Origin: Christensenellaceae bacterium
GTDB lineage: Bacteria > Bacillota > Clostridia > Christensenellales > UBA1242
DNA: 52,363 nucleotides
Reading direction: 5' to 3'
Assembly (NCBI GenBank): GCA_031262595.1
Contig: JAISHI010000021.1
Location: forward strand, 1 to 52,363
The notes under the pieces are model-generated. The model made no database searches. It saw only the letters and a program-made list of their open reading frames with translations, and was not told the origin of the DNA. The first letter of the stretch is position 1, and each line of letters starts with the position of its first letter. A program made the translations under genes and the position numbers. Below, in pieces: positions 18,725 through 30,247 of this stretch.

Positions 18725-21136
18725 TTAGTTTATGATAAGATTTAAGATTTTGTTTTTAACGAAGATGACTTTTTTAATTTCTTTATCCGCGAGGAGTTCA
18801 GGCATTTGCGCGCGGAGGGCAGATAGCGCCTCGGCTTCGTCGCAATCTTTCGCGACGGAAATCGTTTTCTTCATCTTTCCGTTAACTTGAACGGGCAAAT
18901 CGACAATGGCGGAGAAGAGATAGGTTTCGTTATATTCGGGGAAACGGGCATCAGCGAGGCGGGTCGTGAACTTTTGCGCCTCCCAAATCTCTTCCGTTAT
19001 ATGCGGCGCGAACGGGTTTAATAGGATGAGATAGGTTTCGAGTTCTTTGCGGTTTATCGAGCCAGCGGCTTTAATTTCGTTATAGAGGCTCATGAGCGCG
19101 GCAACGGAGGTATTGAATTTAATGTTTTCCGCGTCGAAAGTTATCTTTTTTATCGCGGTATGGAACGGAGTTAAGAGGTTTTCGCGGATTTCATTGCCTT
19201 CGATAACTTTTTCTTGCAGCGCCCAAACCTTATTAAGAAACTTTCGGCAAGCGGAAACCGCGGTTTCGCTCCAAGGGAACGTATCGCCGTAATCGCCCAT
19301 GAAAACAAGCCCGAGGCGCAACGCGTCCGCGCCGTATTTTTCGATAATCTCGCGCGGGTCAACGACGTTGCCGAGGCTTTTACTCATCTTAACGCCGTTC
19401 TCGCCGAGGATTATCCCGTGGCTATAACGATATAGGTAGGGCTCGTCGACAGGGACTAGTTTTAGGTCGAAGAGCATTTTTTGCCAGTAGCGCGAGTAAA
19501 GCAAGTGGCGGGTTGTGTGCTCGTTTCCGCCGAAATACCACCCAACAGGCAACCAAGCCGCGAGGCTTTCCGCGCTTGCGAAGGCGGTTTCGTTTTTCGG
19601 GTCGAGATAGCGCATGAAATACCAACTGCTTCCTGCCCAACCCGGCATTGTATCTGTTTCGCGTTTTGCGGCGGCTCCGCATTTCGGGCACTTGCAATTA
19701 ACCCAGTCGCTAATTTCCGCGAGCGGGCTTTCGCCGTCTTTCGTTGGCTCATAACTAGAAACTTTCGGCAGTGTTAGAGGCAACTCGCTTTCGGGAACGG
19801 GAACAATTTCGCATTTAGGGCAGTGGACGAGTGGAATTGGTTCGCCCCAATACCTTTGGCGCGCGAAAACCCAATCGTGCATTTTATAGTTAACTTTTTT
19901 GGTCGCGATGCCGAGGTCGATGAGTTTTTGCGAGATGCCGACTTTCGCGCTTTCAACGACTTGCCCGTCGAACTCCGCCGAGTTCATAACGGTATGTTGA
20001 CCATCTAGATATTCGGCTTTTTCAACTGCGCGCGCGGAAATATCGCCCGAGATTACTTGGAGGATTTTTATATTATGTTGTTTCGCGAATTCGAAGTCGC
20101 GTTGGTCGTGGGCAGGCACTGCCATAACGCAACCGTTCGCGTAATTCCCGAGAACGAAATCGCCGAGATAAATTTTAATTTCCGCGTTCGTGAGCGGATT
20201 TTTCGCGGTTAATCCTTTAACTTCGCAGCCGCTTTTATTTTTCGGGTCGCTTGTTCGTTCGAACTCGGTTTTTGATTTTGATTTTTTAATATATTCGTTA
20301 AGTTCGTCTTTATTTGTCGCGTATTTTAAAAGTTTAGGCGCGATCGGCGCGTCGGGGGCAACAACCAAAAACGTTGCGCCGTAAATCGTTTCGGGGCAGG
20401 TCGTATAAACTCGAATTTTCTCGCCAACCGAAGTCGCGAAATCGACGTCGAGCCCATAACTGCGCCCGATATAGTTTTCTTGGGAAAGTTTAACGTGGGG
20501 CGCGTATTTTGTTTCTTTAAGTCCATCGATAAGGCGGTCGGCGTAAGAAGTCATCTTAAAACACCATTGCTTGCGGGTTTTTTGGGTCGTTTCGGCGTGG
20601 CATTGGCAACAAGTTCCGTTTTCGAGCTCTTCGTTCGCGAGGATTCCGCAATTCGGACACCAGTTAACTTGTGTGTCTCCGGAATAGATTTGCCCCATTT
20701 TATAGAATTGCAAGAACAGCCATTGCGTCCATTTATAATAGCCCTCGTCGCTTGAATTTATCGCGCGGCTCCAATCAATTCCGTAGCCGACGCGTTTAAT
20801 TTGTTCGTAAAAAGTCGCCGTATTGCGCGCAACTATTTCTTGCGGAAGTTTTTGCTCGCGGATTGCGGTTCGCTCGGCTTCGAGCCCAAACGCATCAACG
20901 CCAAAAGGGAAGAGGACGTTCTTTCCTTTAAGGCGCAAGATTCGCGCGAAAATATCGGGGGTTGTATAGGCGAAAACGTGCCCGCAATGAAGCCCTTTTC
21001 CGCTCGGATAAGGAAACTCGACGAGAACATACGCGTTTTCTTTGCCCGAAACTTTATCGGCGGTATTAAAACGCCCGTTTTTCTCCCATTCGGCTTGCCA
21101 TTTCGCTTCAATCGCTTTACTATCGTATTCTTTCAT
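18725..21136 (-). CDS. leuS: leucyl-tRNA synthetase
   Basis: EFPYPSGKGLHCGHVFAYTTPDIFAR HIGH-type motif; KMSKSLGNVVDP KMSKS; editing-domain residues. Confidence 0.98.
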   Translation of the reverse strand: MKEYDSKAIEAKWQAEWEKNGRFNTADKVSGKENAYVLVEFPYPSGKGLHCGHVFAYTTPDIFARILRLKGKNVLFPFGVDAFGLEAERTAIREQKLPQEIVARNTATFYEQIKRVGYGIDWSRAINSSDEGYYKWTQWLFLQFYKMGQIYSGDTQVNWCPNCGILANEELENGTCCQCHAETTQKTRKQWCFKMTSYADRLIDGLKETKYAPHVKLSQENYIGRSYGLDVDFATSVGEKIRVYTTCPETIYGATFLVVAPDAPIAPKLLKYATNKDELNEYIKKSKSKTEFERTSDPKNKSGCEVKGLTAKNPLTNAEIKIYLGDFVLGNYANGCVMAVPAHDQRDFEFAKQHNIKILQVISGDISARAVEKAEYLDGQHTVMNSAEFDGQVVESAKVGISQKLIDLGIATKKVNYKMHDWVFARQRYWGEPIPLVHCPKCEIVPVPESELPLTLPKVSSYEPTKDGESPLAEISDWVNCKCPKCGAAAKRETDTMPGWAGSSWYFMRYLDPKNETAFASAESLAAWLPVGWYFGGNEHTTRHLLYSRYWQKMLFDLKLVPVDEPYLYRYSHGIILGENGVKMSKSLGNVVDPREIIEKYGADALRLGLVFMGDYGDTFPWSETAVSACRKFLNKVWALQEKVIEGNEIRENLLTPFHTAIKKITFDAENIKFNTSVAALMSLYNEIKAAGSINRKELETYLILLNPFAPHITEEIWEAQKFTTRLADARFPEYNETYLFSAIVDLPVQVNGKMKKTISVAKDCDEAEALSALRAQMPELLADKEIKKVIFVKNKILNLIIN

Positions 21137-21143
21137 ATCAAAA

Positions 21144-21171
21144 ATTATAGCATTAACTGCGTTTATGTCAA
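21144..21171 (-). promoter_or_regulatory. leuS promoter TTGACA-16-TATAAT, 7 nt to ATG
   Basis: -35 at 21166-21171, -10 at 21144-21149, ATG at 21136. Confidence 0.8.
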
Positions 21172-21184
21172 TGACTTGGGCGGG

Positions 21185-23845
21185 TTAGTCTTCGCTCCTT
21201 CTAATTACTTCAACGGGTTGTTTGTTTGAAATTCGTATTATAGGGTAGGCAGTAGAGATCGCAATCGTTAAAACCGTAATGCCGAGCATCATCGCAATTT
21301 GCCTAAATGTAAAATATACGAGTTGATATTTATTCGCAAGCCCGCCGATTTGCGTAATAAAGTAGTTGGTTAAAATTTTATATCCCGCGAAACAAATAAT
21401 AACTCCCAAAACCGCAACAAATATCGCGACAATAACGCTCTCGACAATAAATATTTTCGCGACGTCAAAGTTCGACGCGCCGAGCGAACGCAAAATGCCA
21501 ATATCTTTCTTTCGGCCGTTTATCGTATTGCGCATAAAATTAAAGAGCAAAATTATAGCAAAAACAAGGAATACCCACATTAAGATATCAAAAACCCCAA
21601 CCATAATCGAAAAAATGTTATCAATAACATAAATTTCGTTTGAGTTCGTCGTATTCATAACAAATCGAAGCGAAAATTGCTCCTCGCCGGCGTCTATCGG
21701 AACGGTATAGCCATGCCCGAAGGTTTCCGCGATTTTAGCGATATTTTCTTTATTTTTAACCGAAACTAAATAGCCCGGTGTCCAATCCGAACCGAAGCCA
21801 ACGAAAAAATCTTTTGTCGCGTAAAAATTAGATGACGAAAAGTTAAAGCCGATAACTTTTACCGTTTTTGTAATGCCGTTTGCGGTAATGGCTAGCGTCA
21901 TATCGCCGCCGAAGAAGTCGTTGTAGGTTTCTTTGCACCATTCATATATAGCGGCGTTCGCTTTCGGCATTGGATGCGCCTCCATATATGAAACGCCGGC
22001 GAGTTGCGACATTAAGTCTGCCGTTATAATAAATCCATTCTCGGCGGTTAACATATCGATAGGTTCGACAAATCTTAACGAGGTATATTCTTCGTAATCT
22101 TTGTCTGTAAAAAACCCGAAACTTCCGATTGGGAAAAGGCTTGGCGTATGATATTGGATTTTAGGTTGTCCGTTCGCCGCAATTTGGAACGTTCGTATGT
22201 TTTCGTTCATTGCGTAGTCGTTATATTCTTTATGAAATCCTCGTTTAGCATAAAGCGGATATAAATATGTTTCTGCCTCAGCGACAACCTCTTCCGGTAA
22301 ATCGCTAAACTCCCCAAACTTACTTAAATCGTAATAGATACAACCCACGACTTTAAAGTTCTTTTGAGAATCGACTTCGAATTTCCTATATGACCAAAAA
22401 TTCCCAATATTATAGGGGAAGTTTAGGAAATCGTCGAAACTTTCAATTTCGTAGAATCGCCCCCACGGAGAGCCCATCTGACCGGGAGTTGTATCGTTGC
22501 GATAAACGTTATCATGAAACGCATACTTTTTCATCGCTTCTAAATAAAAGTTATTAATAACAATCTCGGAATTATTTTCGGGATTTCGACCTTCAAAACC
22601 AAAACCGTTTTCGAGCGCCCAAGATTTTAAATCGTCGTTTTCAATAATTGTATCCGTGCTCGAGGTAAAAATTGTTTCGTTCGCAATAAATGTTGGGCCG
22701 TAGCCGCAGTTTAAGGTTGTTGATAAATGATAACGCTCTAAATAGTCTATCCCATCGGGTAAGAAATAATCCATGAGCTCACCCGTTGCGCGAAGATCGG
22801 CATAGTGTTTAATGGCGCCGTCGCCTTTGGCAGCTTGCGCTTTTATAGATACAAACGGCGATTCGTTATCATTAAGTTCGCCAAGAACCATTTTATCGAT
22901 TGTAAATCGCCCAATAATATCCGCAAAACCGAAGAAGGCAATCGCAAAACATGAAATCAAAACAGTAAAGAACGCCCGCACCCATTTTCCGCCCATTGCG
23001 GATAACGAGAGTTTCGCTGCGGACTTAAAAGATAGGGCGGGCTTCTTCTTTTGGGTCTCTTCTATAATTATATCGTCTTTAATGGGACTTTCGTTTTTAA
23101 TTTTAGGGCAAATTAAAACTTTCTTGCCCGCTTTTAATGCTTTTTCGATTTTGGCGTCATCTTTTTTGTTTAAAATAATCGTTTCGCGTTTGTCGCCGAC
23201 GTGTTGCGCTATAATTTTGCCGTCTTCTAATTTAATAATTTTATCGCCGTATTTCTCCGCGCTCTCCGCGTCATGGGATATCACAACAACAAGTTTTGTC
23301 TTTGAAAGTTCGCTTAAGAGCGAAAATATTTGCCTGCCGTTCTCGGCGTCGAGGCTTCCAGTGGGCTCATCCGCTAAAATTATTTTCGGGTCTTTAATTA
23401 GGGCGCGCGCGATTGCGATGCGTTGCCGTTGCCCGCCGGATAGTTGGCTCGACTTGCGTTTTTCGTAGCCGGTTAGGCCAACTTTTGATAAAACGTCTTT
23501 AACTTTCCCCTTATTTTTATCGCCAATAATATCGAGAGGCATGGCGACGTTTTGCCCGATACTATATTTTTCGATTATATTGAAATCTTGAAAAACGAAG
23601 CCGATGTTTAGGGCGCGGAACTGGTCGCGTTCGCGCCCGGTAAAGTCTTTCGTATTTTTGCCGTTTATAATTAAATCGCCGGAGGTAAACCCGTCGAGTA
23701 AGCCTAATATATTAAGAAGGGTCGTTTTCCCCGAGCCGGATTTACCGACGATGAAAACCATTCCCGAATTCGGCAACTTTAAATTAAGCCCATGCAAGAC
23801 CTCGCTCTCGCCATAACTCTTATGAAGGTTCTCAAGTTCAATCAT
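21185..23845 (-). CDS. fused ABC transporter ATP-binding/permease (MacB/FtsX type); start trimmed to MIELENLH
   Basis: [48 protein letters not shown]-terminal FtsX-like permease TMs. Confidence 0.93.
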   Translation of the reverse strand: MIELENLHKSYGESEVLHGLNLKLPNSGMVFIVGKSGSGKTTLLNILGLLDGFTSGDLIINGKNTKDFTGRERDQFRALNIGFVFQDFNIIEKYSIGQNVAMPLDIIGDKNKGKVKDVLSKVGLTGYEKRKSSQLSGGQRQRIAIARALIKDPKIILADEPTGSLDAENGRQIFSLLSELSKTKLVVVISHDAESAEKYGDKIIKLEDGKIIAQHVGDKRETIILNKKDDAKIEKALKAGKKVLICPKIKNESPIKDDIIIEETQKKKPALSFKSAAKLSLSAMGGKWVRAFFTVLISCFAIAFFGFADIIGRFTIDKMVLGELNDNESPFVSIKAQAAKGDGAIKHYADLRATGELMDYFLPDGIDYLERYHLSTTLNCGYGPTFIANETIFTSSTDTIIENDDLKSWALENGFGFEGRNPENNSEIVINNFYLEAMKKYAFHDNVYRNDTTPGQMGSPWGRFYEIESFDDFLNFPYNIGNFWSYRKFEVDSQKNFKVVGCIYYDLSKFGEFSDLPEEVVAEAETYLYPLYAKRGFHKEYNDYAMNENIRTFQIAANGQPKIQYHTPSLFPIGSFGFFTDKDYEEYTSLRFVEPIDMLTAENGFIITADLMSQLAGVSYMEAHPMPKANAAIYEWCKETYNDFFGGDMTLAITANGITKTVKVIGFNFSSSNFYATKDFFVGFGSDWTPGYLVSVKNKENIAKIAETFGHGYTVPIDAGEEQFSLRFVMNTTNSNEIYVIDNIFSIMVGVFDILMWVFLVFAIILLFNFMRNTINGRKKDIGILRSLGASNFDVAKIFIVESVIVAIFVAVLGVIICFAGYKILTNYFITQIGGLANKYQLVYFTFRQIAMMLGITVLTIAISTAYPIIRISNKQPVEVIRRSED

Positions 23846-23848
23846 TTT

Positions 23849-23934
23849 TGGTGGAAGGGGACGGATTCGAACCATCGAAGTCGCGAGACGGCGGATTTAC
23901 AGTCCGCAGCATTTGACCGCTCTGCAACCCTTCC
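23849..23934 (-). tRNA. tRNA-Tyr(GTA), CCA encoded
   Basis: GGAAGGG acceptor, anticodon stem-loop CGGACTGTAAATCCG, long variable arm, GGTTCGAATCC T arm, ACCA end. Confidence 0.95.
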
Positions 23935-23990
23935 AAACTGCAACCAAGATATAATAAAAAACACAGTTCGTCAAGTGCGAAATAGAAAAA

Positions 23991-24016
23991 AGACGCCCAT
24001 CAAAGCGCCTTAATTT
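23991..24016 (-). terminator. probable gyrA terminator
   Basis: AGGCGC-TTTGATGG-GCGTCT followed by TTTTT on minus strand. Confidence 0.55.
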
Positions 24017-24029
24017 CAATATTGTTTTG

Positions 24030-26504
24030 TTAATCTTCGTTTTCTTCGTCTTGCGGTTGGGCGATTGCGATGGATATAACTTTTGCGTCGCCGATGACGC
24101 GCATTATTCGAACGCCTTGCGTATTGCGCGAAACTTTGCTGATGCCGCTGGCTTTCGTTCGGATAATAGTTCCGTTGTCGCTTATGAGCATAACGTCTTC
24201 CTCGGCGAGGACTTGTTTAAGCCCGACGAGTTTGCCGGTTTTTTCGTTAAATACGCCGGCTAGTATGCCTTTACCTGCGCGGGATTGGAGGCGATAATCG
24301 TCCGGGTCGCTTCGTTTGCCGTAGCCGTTTTCGCTGACTGTTAAAATCTCGTATCCGTCGCGAAGAACCGTCATATCAACAATTTCGTCGCCTGATGGGT
24401 TAAGTTTCATACTTCGAACGCCCGCTGCGGTTCTTCCCATAACGCGGACATCTTCTTCGCTAAAGCGAATACATTTTCCAGTTTGCGATGCCATAAGTAT
24501 TTCGTCGCGCCCTGTTGTATACGCAACTGAGATAAGTTCGTCGTTGTCGTGCAGCCCGATTGCGATTTTACCAGTTTTTATAATTCGGCTAAATTCAGAG
24601 GCGGAAGTTTTCTTAATCGTTCCGTTTTTTGTCGCCATCATAAGGAACCCGTTGTCATAACTTTCCATAGGGATTGTCGCGGTAACGCGTTCGTTCTCGG
24701 CGAGTTGGAGGAGGTTTATAATCGCGCGCCCTTTCGCGCCTTTTTGCGCTTCGGGAACTTCAAACGCCTTTATGCGATAAACTTTTCCGACGTTTGTAAA
24801 GAAGAGGAGGTCGTGGTGGGTGTTTGTTATGAAAAGATTTTCGACAAAGTCTTCTTCTTTTGTTGCTTGCGTATTAACGCCGCGTCCGCCGCGTTTTTGC
24901 GTTTTATATTCCGCAACAGGCAAGCGCTTAACATAACCGAAATGGCTCATCGTTATAACGACATCCTCTTTTTCGATGAGGTCGGCGATTTCGATGTCGT
25001 TTGCGTCGGCTTGAAGTTCCGTTGCGCGCTCCTCGGCGTATTTTTCTTTAATTTCGGTAAGTTCTTCTTTTATAATCGCGAGAACTCGGGCAGGGGATTT
25101 AAGAATATCGCGGCAATTTTCGATAAAGATTTTAAGTTCGTCGAGTTCTTTAACGATTTTCTCAACTTCAAGGCTGGTTAAGCGTTGCAACCTCATTTCG
25201 AGGATTGCGTTTGCTTGGCGTTCGGAAAGGACAAAGCGTTTTATGAGTTGTTCCTGCGCATCGATTTTATCCTTGCTGCCCTTAATTATCTTTATAACTT
25301 CGTCGATGTTTGCGAGCGCGATAACAAGCCCTTCTAAGATGTGCGCGCGCTCTTCGGCTTTTTCAAGGTCGAACTTTGTTCGGCGCAAGATTATTTCTTT
25401 TTGGTGTTCGAGGTAATAATAAAGCATTTCTTTTAGGTTAAGGAACTTAGGCTCGCCGTTAACTAGAGCTAAGAAAATTACGCCCGTCGAGATTTGGAGC
25501 TGGGTATGTTTAAAGAGAGTATTTAGAACGACTTGCGGTTGTGCGTCGCGTTTTATCGTTATCGCTATGCGCATACCGTTTCGATCGCTTTCTTCGTCAA
25601 CGCCGGATATGCCTTCGATTTTTTTGTCTTTAACAAGCGTTGCGATGCTCTCGATGAGTTTCGCTTTATTAACTTGATATGGAAGTTCAGTAACGATAAT
25701 TTGCGTTTTGCCGTTATGTTCTTCGATTTCGGTTTTCGAACGGATAACAACGCCGCCGCGACCGGTTTTATACGCGAGCCGAAGGGCAGCGCGCCCCATA
25801 ACTATGCCGCCTGTTGGGTAATCGGGCGCTGGGATATATTTCATTAAGCCTTCGATTGCGATGTCTGGGTCGTCGATGAGCGCGATAACGCCGTCGATAA
25901 CCTCGCCTAAGTTATGCGGAGGAATGTTTGTCGCCATGCCGACCGCGATTCCGTCGCTACCGTTTACGAGGAGGTTTGGGAAACGAGAAGGAAGAACGGT
26001 TGGTTGTTGCTCGGTTTCGTCGAAGTTCGGCATAAAATCGACAGTATTTTTGTCGAGGTCGCGCAACATTTCGCCAGCTATCGACGAAAGGCGGGCTTCG
26101 GTATAACGCATAGCCGCAGGAGGGTCGCCGTCAACCGAGCCGTAGTTTCCGTGCCCGTCAACGAGAGGGCAGCGGATCGAAAAGTCTTGCGCAAGGCGAA
26201 CCAGAGCGTCATAAACCGAACTGTCGCCGTGCGGGTGGTATTTACCTAAACAATCGCCGACGATTCGGGCGCATTTTTTATAAGGTTTGTCGTGAGAGAG
26301 CCCGAGTTCGCTCATCGAATATAAAATTCGGCGGTGAACAGGCTTTAGTCCGTCGCGAACGTCTGGGATTGCGCGCGAAACGTTAACCATCATCGCATAA
26401 CTCATAAACGAGTTTTTAATTTCTTCTTCGATTTTAACTTTAACTATTTTCGTGTTATCAACGATTTGCGAAATATTTTCGCTAAGGTCTTTTTTATTTT
26501 TCAT
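24030..26504 (-). CDS. gyrA: DNA gyrase subunit A
   Basis: [59 protein letters not shown]; GyrA-like C-terminal beta-pinwheel repeats; follows gyrB. Confidence 0.93.
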   Translation of the reverse strand: MKNKKDLSENISQIVDNTKIVKVKIEEEIKNSFMSYAMMVNVSRAIPDVRDGLKPVHRRILYSMSELGLSHDKPYKKCARIVGDCLGKYHPHGDSSVYDALVRLAQDFSIRCPLVDGHGNYGSVDGDPPAAMRYTEARLSSIAGEMLRDLDKNTVDFMPNFDETEQQPTVLPSRFPNLLVNGSDGIAVGMATNIPPHNLGEVIDGVIALIDDPDIAIEGLMKYIPAPDYPTGGIVMGRAALRLAYKTGRGGVVIRSKTEIEEHNGKTQIIVTELPYQVNKAKLIESIATLVKDKKIEGISGVDEESDRNGMRIAITIKRDAQPQVVLNTLFKHTQLQISTGVIFLALVNGEPKFLNLKEMLYYYLEHQKEIILRRTKFDLEKAEERAHILEGLVIALANIDEVIKIIKGSKDKIDAQEQLIKRFVLSERQANAILEMRLQRLTSLEVEKIVKELDELKIFIENCRDILKSPARVLAIIKEELTEIKEKYAEERATELQADANDIEIADLIEKEDVVITMSHFGYVKRLPVAEYKTQKRGGRGVNTQATKEEDFVENLFITNTHHDLLFFTNVGKVYRIKAFEVPEAQKGAKGRAIINLLQLAENERVTATIPMESYDNGFLMMATKNGTIKKTSASEFSRIIKTGKIAIGLHDNDELISVAYTTGRDEILMASQTGKCIRFSEEDVRVMGRTAAGVRSMKLNPSGDEIVDMTVLRDGYEILTVSENGYGKRSDPDDYRLQSRAGKGILAGVFNEKTGKLVGLKQVLAEEDVMLISDNGTIIRTKASGISKVSRNTQGVRIMRVIGDAKVISIAIAQPQDEENED

Positions 26505-26516
26505 CGTTATCCCTCC

Positions 26517-28439
26517 TTATATATCCAAGTTTTCCGTGTAGTCGCGGGCGTGTTCTGCGATAAAGTTTCGGCGAAGTTCAGGCTTTTCGCCCATGAGCGT
26601 TGTAAAGATTTCGTCGGCGGCGAACGCGTCTTCCATAGTTATTTGTTGGAGCGTTCGGTTCGCTGGGTTCATGGTCGTATCCCAAAGTTGTTCTGCGTTC
26701 ATTTCGCCGAGGCCTTTATAACGTTGGACGGTATAACCATTGCGGTTCTTTCCGATTGCTTCTTCGAGTTCGGCATCGCTGTAATAATAAGCGTCTTTTC
26801 CGCCGCGTGAAACTTTATAAAGTGGCGGAGTTGCGGCGTAGACATGCCCATGTTCGATTAACGGGCGCATAAAGCGATAAAGGAAAGTTAAGAGCAAAAT
26901 TCTAATATGCGAACCGTCGACGTCCGCATCAGTCATAGAGATGATTTTTCCATAACGGAGTTTAGATTCGTCGAAGGTTTCTTTAAAGCCGCAACCGAAA
27001 GCGGTTATCATGTTTTTAATTTCTTGGTTTTCGAGAACGCGGTTATCGCGAACTTTTTCAACGTTAAGTATCTTACCGCGCAATGGCAAAATCGCTTGGA
27101 ACATACTGTTTCGCCCAACTTTCGCCGTTCCGCCAGCGGATTCACCCTCAACTATATAAATTTCGCACATTTGTGGGTTTTCTTTATCGCGGCAATCGGC
27201 AAGTTTGCCGGGAAGGGTCGTACTTTCCAGCGCGCCTTTTCTTTGAACTAACTCGCGGGCTTTTCGGGCTGCGTCGCGGGCGTTTCGCGCCATAACGCAT
27301 TTATTTATAAGGTCTTTGCCTTCTTTTGGATGCTCTTCAAGGAACTCGCCAAAAGCCTCGGTCATTGCTTTCTCAACTTCGCCACGCATTTCGCTGTTGC
27401 CGAGTTTTGTTTTTGTTTGTCCCTCGAATTGTGGGTCGGTTAACTTAACGGAAATAATCGCGGTTATGCCTTCGAGAACGTCGTCGATTGTTAACTTATC
27501 CGATTCTTTTATAAGGTTGGCTTTTTTCCCGTAATCATTAACGACTTTCATAAGCGCATTCCGAAAGCCTATAACATGGACGCCGCCTTCCTCGGTGTTG
27601 ATATTGTTGGCATAACTATGAATATTGTCGCTATATCCGTCGTTATAGGCGAACGCGATTTCGACCTCGTTGTTTTTGTTTTGTTTCGAAACATAAATTG
27701 TTTGTGGGAAGATTAGCGTTTTGTTGCGGTTTAGATGCTCAACAAACTCAACGATACCGCCTTTATAGCAAAAACTATCCTTGCGTTCGCGGCCTGGGCG
27801 CGCGTCGGAGCAATTTATCGTTAAGCCTTTATTAAGGAAAGCGACTTCGCGTAAACGGGCGCGTATCGTTTCATAATTAAAATCTGTGCTGTTAAAAATA
27901 TCCGCGTCAGGGAAGAAGGTAATCTTGGTTCCGCGCTTTGTTGTAGATGCTCCCTCGGCTAACGCGCGTTGCGGAATACCCCTATTATAGGATTGTTTGT
28001 AGGTTTTTCCGTTTTGCCAGATCTCAACGTCAAGCCACTCGGCTAGCGCGTTAACAACGGAAAGCCCAACGCCGTGAAGTCCGCCCGAGATTTTATATCC
28101 GCCGCCGCCGAACTTTCCGCCGGCGTGCAGTTTCGTCAAAACGACCTCAACCGCGGACTTTTTCTCGGTTTTATGCATGCCTGTTGGGATACCGCGCCCG
28201 TTATCTTGAACGGAAACGCTGCCGTCGCGCAAAATCTCGACGTCGATAGTATCGCAATAACCAGCGAGCGCTTCGTCAACGCTGTTGTCGACGATTTCAA
28301 CAATAAGGTGGTGCAATCCGCGCTCGTCCGTGCTCCCGATATACATTCCGGGGCGTTTACGAACTGGGTCAAGCCCTTCGAGGACTTGGATTTCGTCGCT
28401 GCCGTATTCGTGTTTTGTTTTGCTAATTTTTTCTGCCAT
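26517..28439 (-). CDS. gyrB: DNA gyrase subunit B
   Basis: YGSDEIQVLEGLDPVRKRPGMYIGSTDERGLHHLIVEIVDNSVDEA; EGESAGGTAKVGRN; ATG at 28439. Confidence 0.95.
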   Translation of the reverse strand: MAEKISKTKHEYGSDEIQVLEGLDPVRKRPGMYIGSTDERGLHHLIVEIVDNSVDEALAGYCDTIDVEILRDGSVSVQDNGRGIPTGMHKTEKKSAVEVVLTKLHAGGKFGGGGYKISGGLHGVGLSVVNALAEWLDVEIWQNGKTYKQSYNRGIPQRALAEGASTTKRGTKITFFPDADIFNSTDFNYETIRARLREVAFLNKGLTINCSDARPGRERKDSFCYKGGIVEFVEHLNRNKTLIFPQTIYVSKQNKNNEVEIAFAYNDGYSDNIHSYANNINTEEGGVHVIGFRNALMKVVNDYGKKANLIKESDKLTIDDVLEGITAIISVKLTDPQFEGQTKTKLGNSEMRGEVEKAMTEAFGEFLEEHPKEGKDLINKCVMARNARDAARKARELVQRKGALESTTLPGKLADCRDKENPQMCEIYIVEGESAGGTAKVGRNSMFQAILPLRGKILNVEKVRDNRVLENQEIKNMITAFGCGFKETFDESKLRYGKIISMTDADVDGSHIRILLLTFLYRFMRPLIEHGHVYAATPPLYKVSRGGKDAYYYSDAELEEAIGKNRNGYTVQRYKGLGEMNAEQLWDTTMNPANRTLQQITMEDAFAADEIFTTLMGEKPELRRNFIAEHARDYTENLDI

Positions 28440-28447
28440 AATCAAAA

Positions 28448-28476
28448 ATTATAGCATTCAACCCGATTTTTGACAA
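28448..28476 (-). promoter_or_regulatory. gyrB promoter TTGTCA-17-TATAAT, 8 nt to ATG
   Basis: -35 at 28471-28476, -10 at 28448-28453. Confidence 0.8.
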
Positions 28477-28657
28477 GCACTAAAATAGAAATTTTTACGG
28501 AGAACCGCATAAAATGCCGAAAATCGCGCCTTAGCGGGGTTTTATGCTCTATCGCGTAGGGGAATACGCGCCTATAATTTGAATTTTACGCGAAATATGG
28601 CGAGTTATGCGATTTTAAAGATACAGCAAAACACGAAACCGCGCGGAATATTTTAGT

Positions 28658-30232
28658 TTAGCAGCCTTTAAGTTCGCGGGCGTGGGCGAGGGCAGAGTCG
28701 CCGCCGCCGATTATTCGGGCGATTTCGGCGATTTGTTCGCCCTCGGAGAGGGGCAAGATTGTCGTTTGGGTTTTTTCGTTAACGACGGATTTTGAGATTA
28801 GGAAATGGGAGGTTGCTTTCGCGGCGATTTGGGCGAGGTGGGTTACCGCGATGACTTGTTTGTTTTCTGCTAACTTACTCATCTTTTCCGCGATTTGCGA
28901 GCCGACTTTTCCCGAGATGCCCGTATCTATTTCGTCGAAAACGACAGTTTTAACTTGATAAGTATCCGCGGTTACGATTTTAAGCGCGAGCATAAACCTG
29001 CTCATCTCTCCGCCGCTTATAACCGAGGCTAGGGGTTTTAGCGGTTGCCCGATATTTGCGGAAAAGATAAACTCGGCGTCATCAAAGCCATTCGGGCTAG
29101 GGGATTTTTCCGCGAACGCGACTTCGAGGTGGCTTCCGTTCATCGCGAGGTCGTTTAGATGAGTTAAAACGCGGGCGCAAAGTTCGGCGGCTTTTTTCTT
29201 TCGCGCGGCGGTTAGGCGGCTCGCGATTTCCGTTAACTTAACTTGTTTTTCGGCTAATAATTTATTTAACTCTTCTAATTTAAGGTCGCTGGTTTCGAGG
29301 GTTTCGAGTTTAATTTTCGCGGTTTCGAGGAACGTTAAAATCTCGGCAATAGATGCGCCATACTTTTTCTTTAAATTCTTAATTAAATCCTTGCGTTCGT
29401 CGAGGCGCTTTAACTCCTCCTCGTCGAACTCCAGACATCCGAGATAATCGCTTATTGCATTTGCGGTTTCGTCGATTTCGGCGGAGGAGGCGCGCAAACT
29501 TTCCGCGAACCGCGCGATTTCGTCGTCGATATGTTCGATAGGGCGCAGGTTCGATAGCGCGGCGCCGAGCTCGGCTAAGTTATTGAGCGAGGTTAGGGCA
29601 GATGATAGGTTTAAGTTTATCTTTTCGAAGTTTTGCGCTTTCGCGAGCGCCTCGTCGATTTCTTGTTCTTCGCCGTCGGTTAGTTCGGCGTTTCCGATTT
29701 CGTTTATTTGATATTTTAAGATGTCGATTTGCATCGCGCGCGTTGTTTCGTCGCCGCCGAGGCTCGCGACCTCGCGCTTAATTTCGCCGATAGCCTGCCA
29801 AACTTGTAGGTATTCTTTTAAAATACCCCCAACATCTTGTGCTCCGAACGCGTCGATAATATCTAGGTGTTTACTCTTATCGCGCAAGATTTCCGTGTCG
29901 TGTTGCCCGTGGATGTTGATTAGGTTCGCGGTTAACTCTTTTAGTTTCGCGAGCGTAACTATTTCGTCGTTAACGCGGCATTCGCTCCGCCCGTCGGATT
30001 TAAGCGTTCGTGTTATTATAAGGTCGTCGAAAACCGCCGAAACGCGCGCGAAAGTCTCGCCGTGCCGGATAACGGAGGCGGAGAGTTTATCGCCCAAAAT
30101 AAAGTTGAAACTGCCGAGGATTATGCTCTTTCCCGCGCCGGTTTCGCCGGTTAGGATATTTAAATTCTCCCCGAACTCAATTTCGACTTCGGGAATTAAC
30201 GCAAGGTTTTGGATTTTTAAAAGCCTGAGCAT
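28658..30232 (-). CDS. recN: DNA repair protein RecN
   Basis: LALIPEVEIEFGENLNILTGETGAGKSIILGS; VVFDEIDTGISGKVGSQIAEKM; SD GGGAGG. Confidence 0.95.
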   Translation of the reverse strand: MLRLLKIQNLALIPEVEIEFGENLNILTGETGAGKSIILGSFNFILGDKLSASVIRHGETFARVSAVFDDLIITRTLKSDGRSECRVNDEIVTLAKLKELTANLINIHGQHDTEILRDKSKHLDIIDAFGAQDVGGILKEYLQVWQAIGEIKREVASLGGDETTRAMQIDILKYQINEIGNAELTDGEEQEIDEALAKAQNFEKINLNLSSALTSLNNLAELGAALSNLRPIEHIDDEIARFAESLRASSAEIDETANAISDYLGCLEFDEEELKRLDERKDLIKNLKKKYGASIAEILTFLETAKIKLETLETSDLKLEELNKLLAEKQVKLTEIASRLTAARKKKAAELCARVLTHLNDLAMNGSHLEVAFAEKSPSPNGFDDAEFIFSANIGQPLKPLASVISGGEMSRFMLALKIVTADTYQVKTVVFDEIDTGISGKVGSQIAEKMSKLAENKQVIAVTHLAQIAAKATSHFLISKSVVNEKTQTTILPLSEGEQIAEIARIIGGGDSALAHARELKGC

Positions 30233-30247
30233 GCTAAATTCCTCCCT

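Noticed and set aside
22812-23468. 218-aa plus-strand ORF opposite the ABC transporter
   Set aside because: Antisense to conserved Walker/ABC signature region; composition typical of shadow ORFs.
23846-23875. N-terminal extension MVRIRPLPPK of the ABC transporter
   Set aside because: Encoded entirely by the tRNA-Tyr 3' half and CCA end; true start is MIELENLH.
24549-25181. 210-aa plus-strand ORF opposite gyrA
   Set aside because: Antisense shadow; F/R/V-rich and no promoter or SD.
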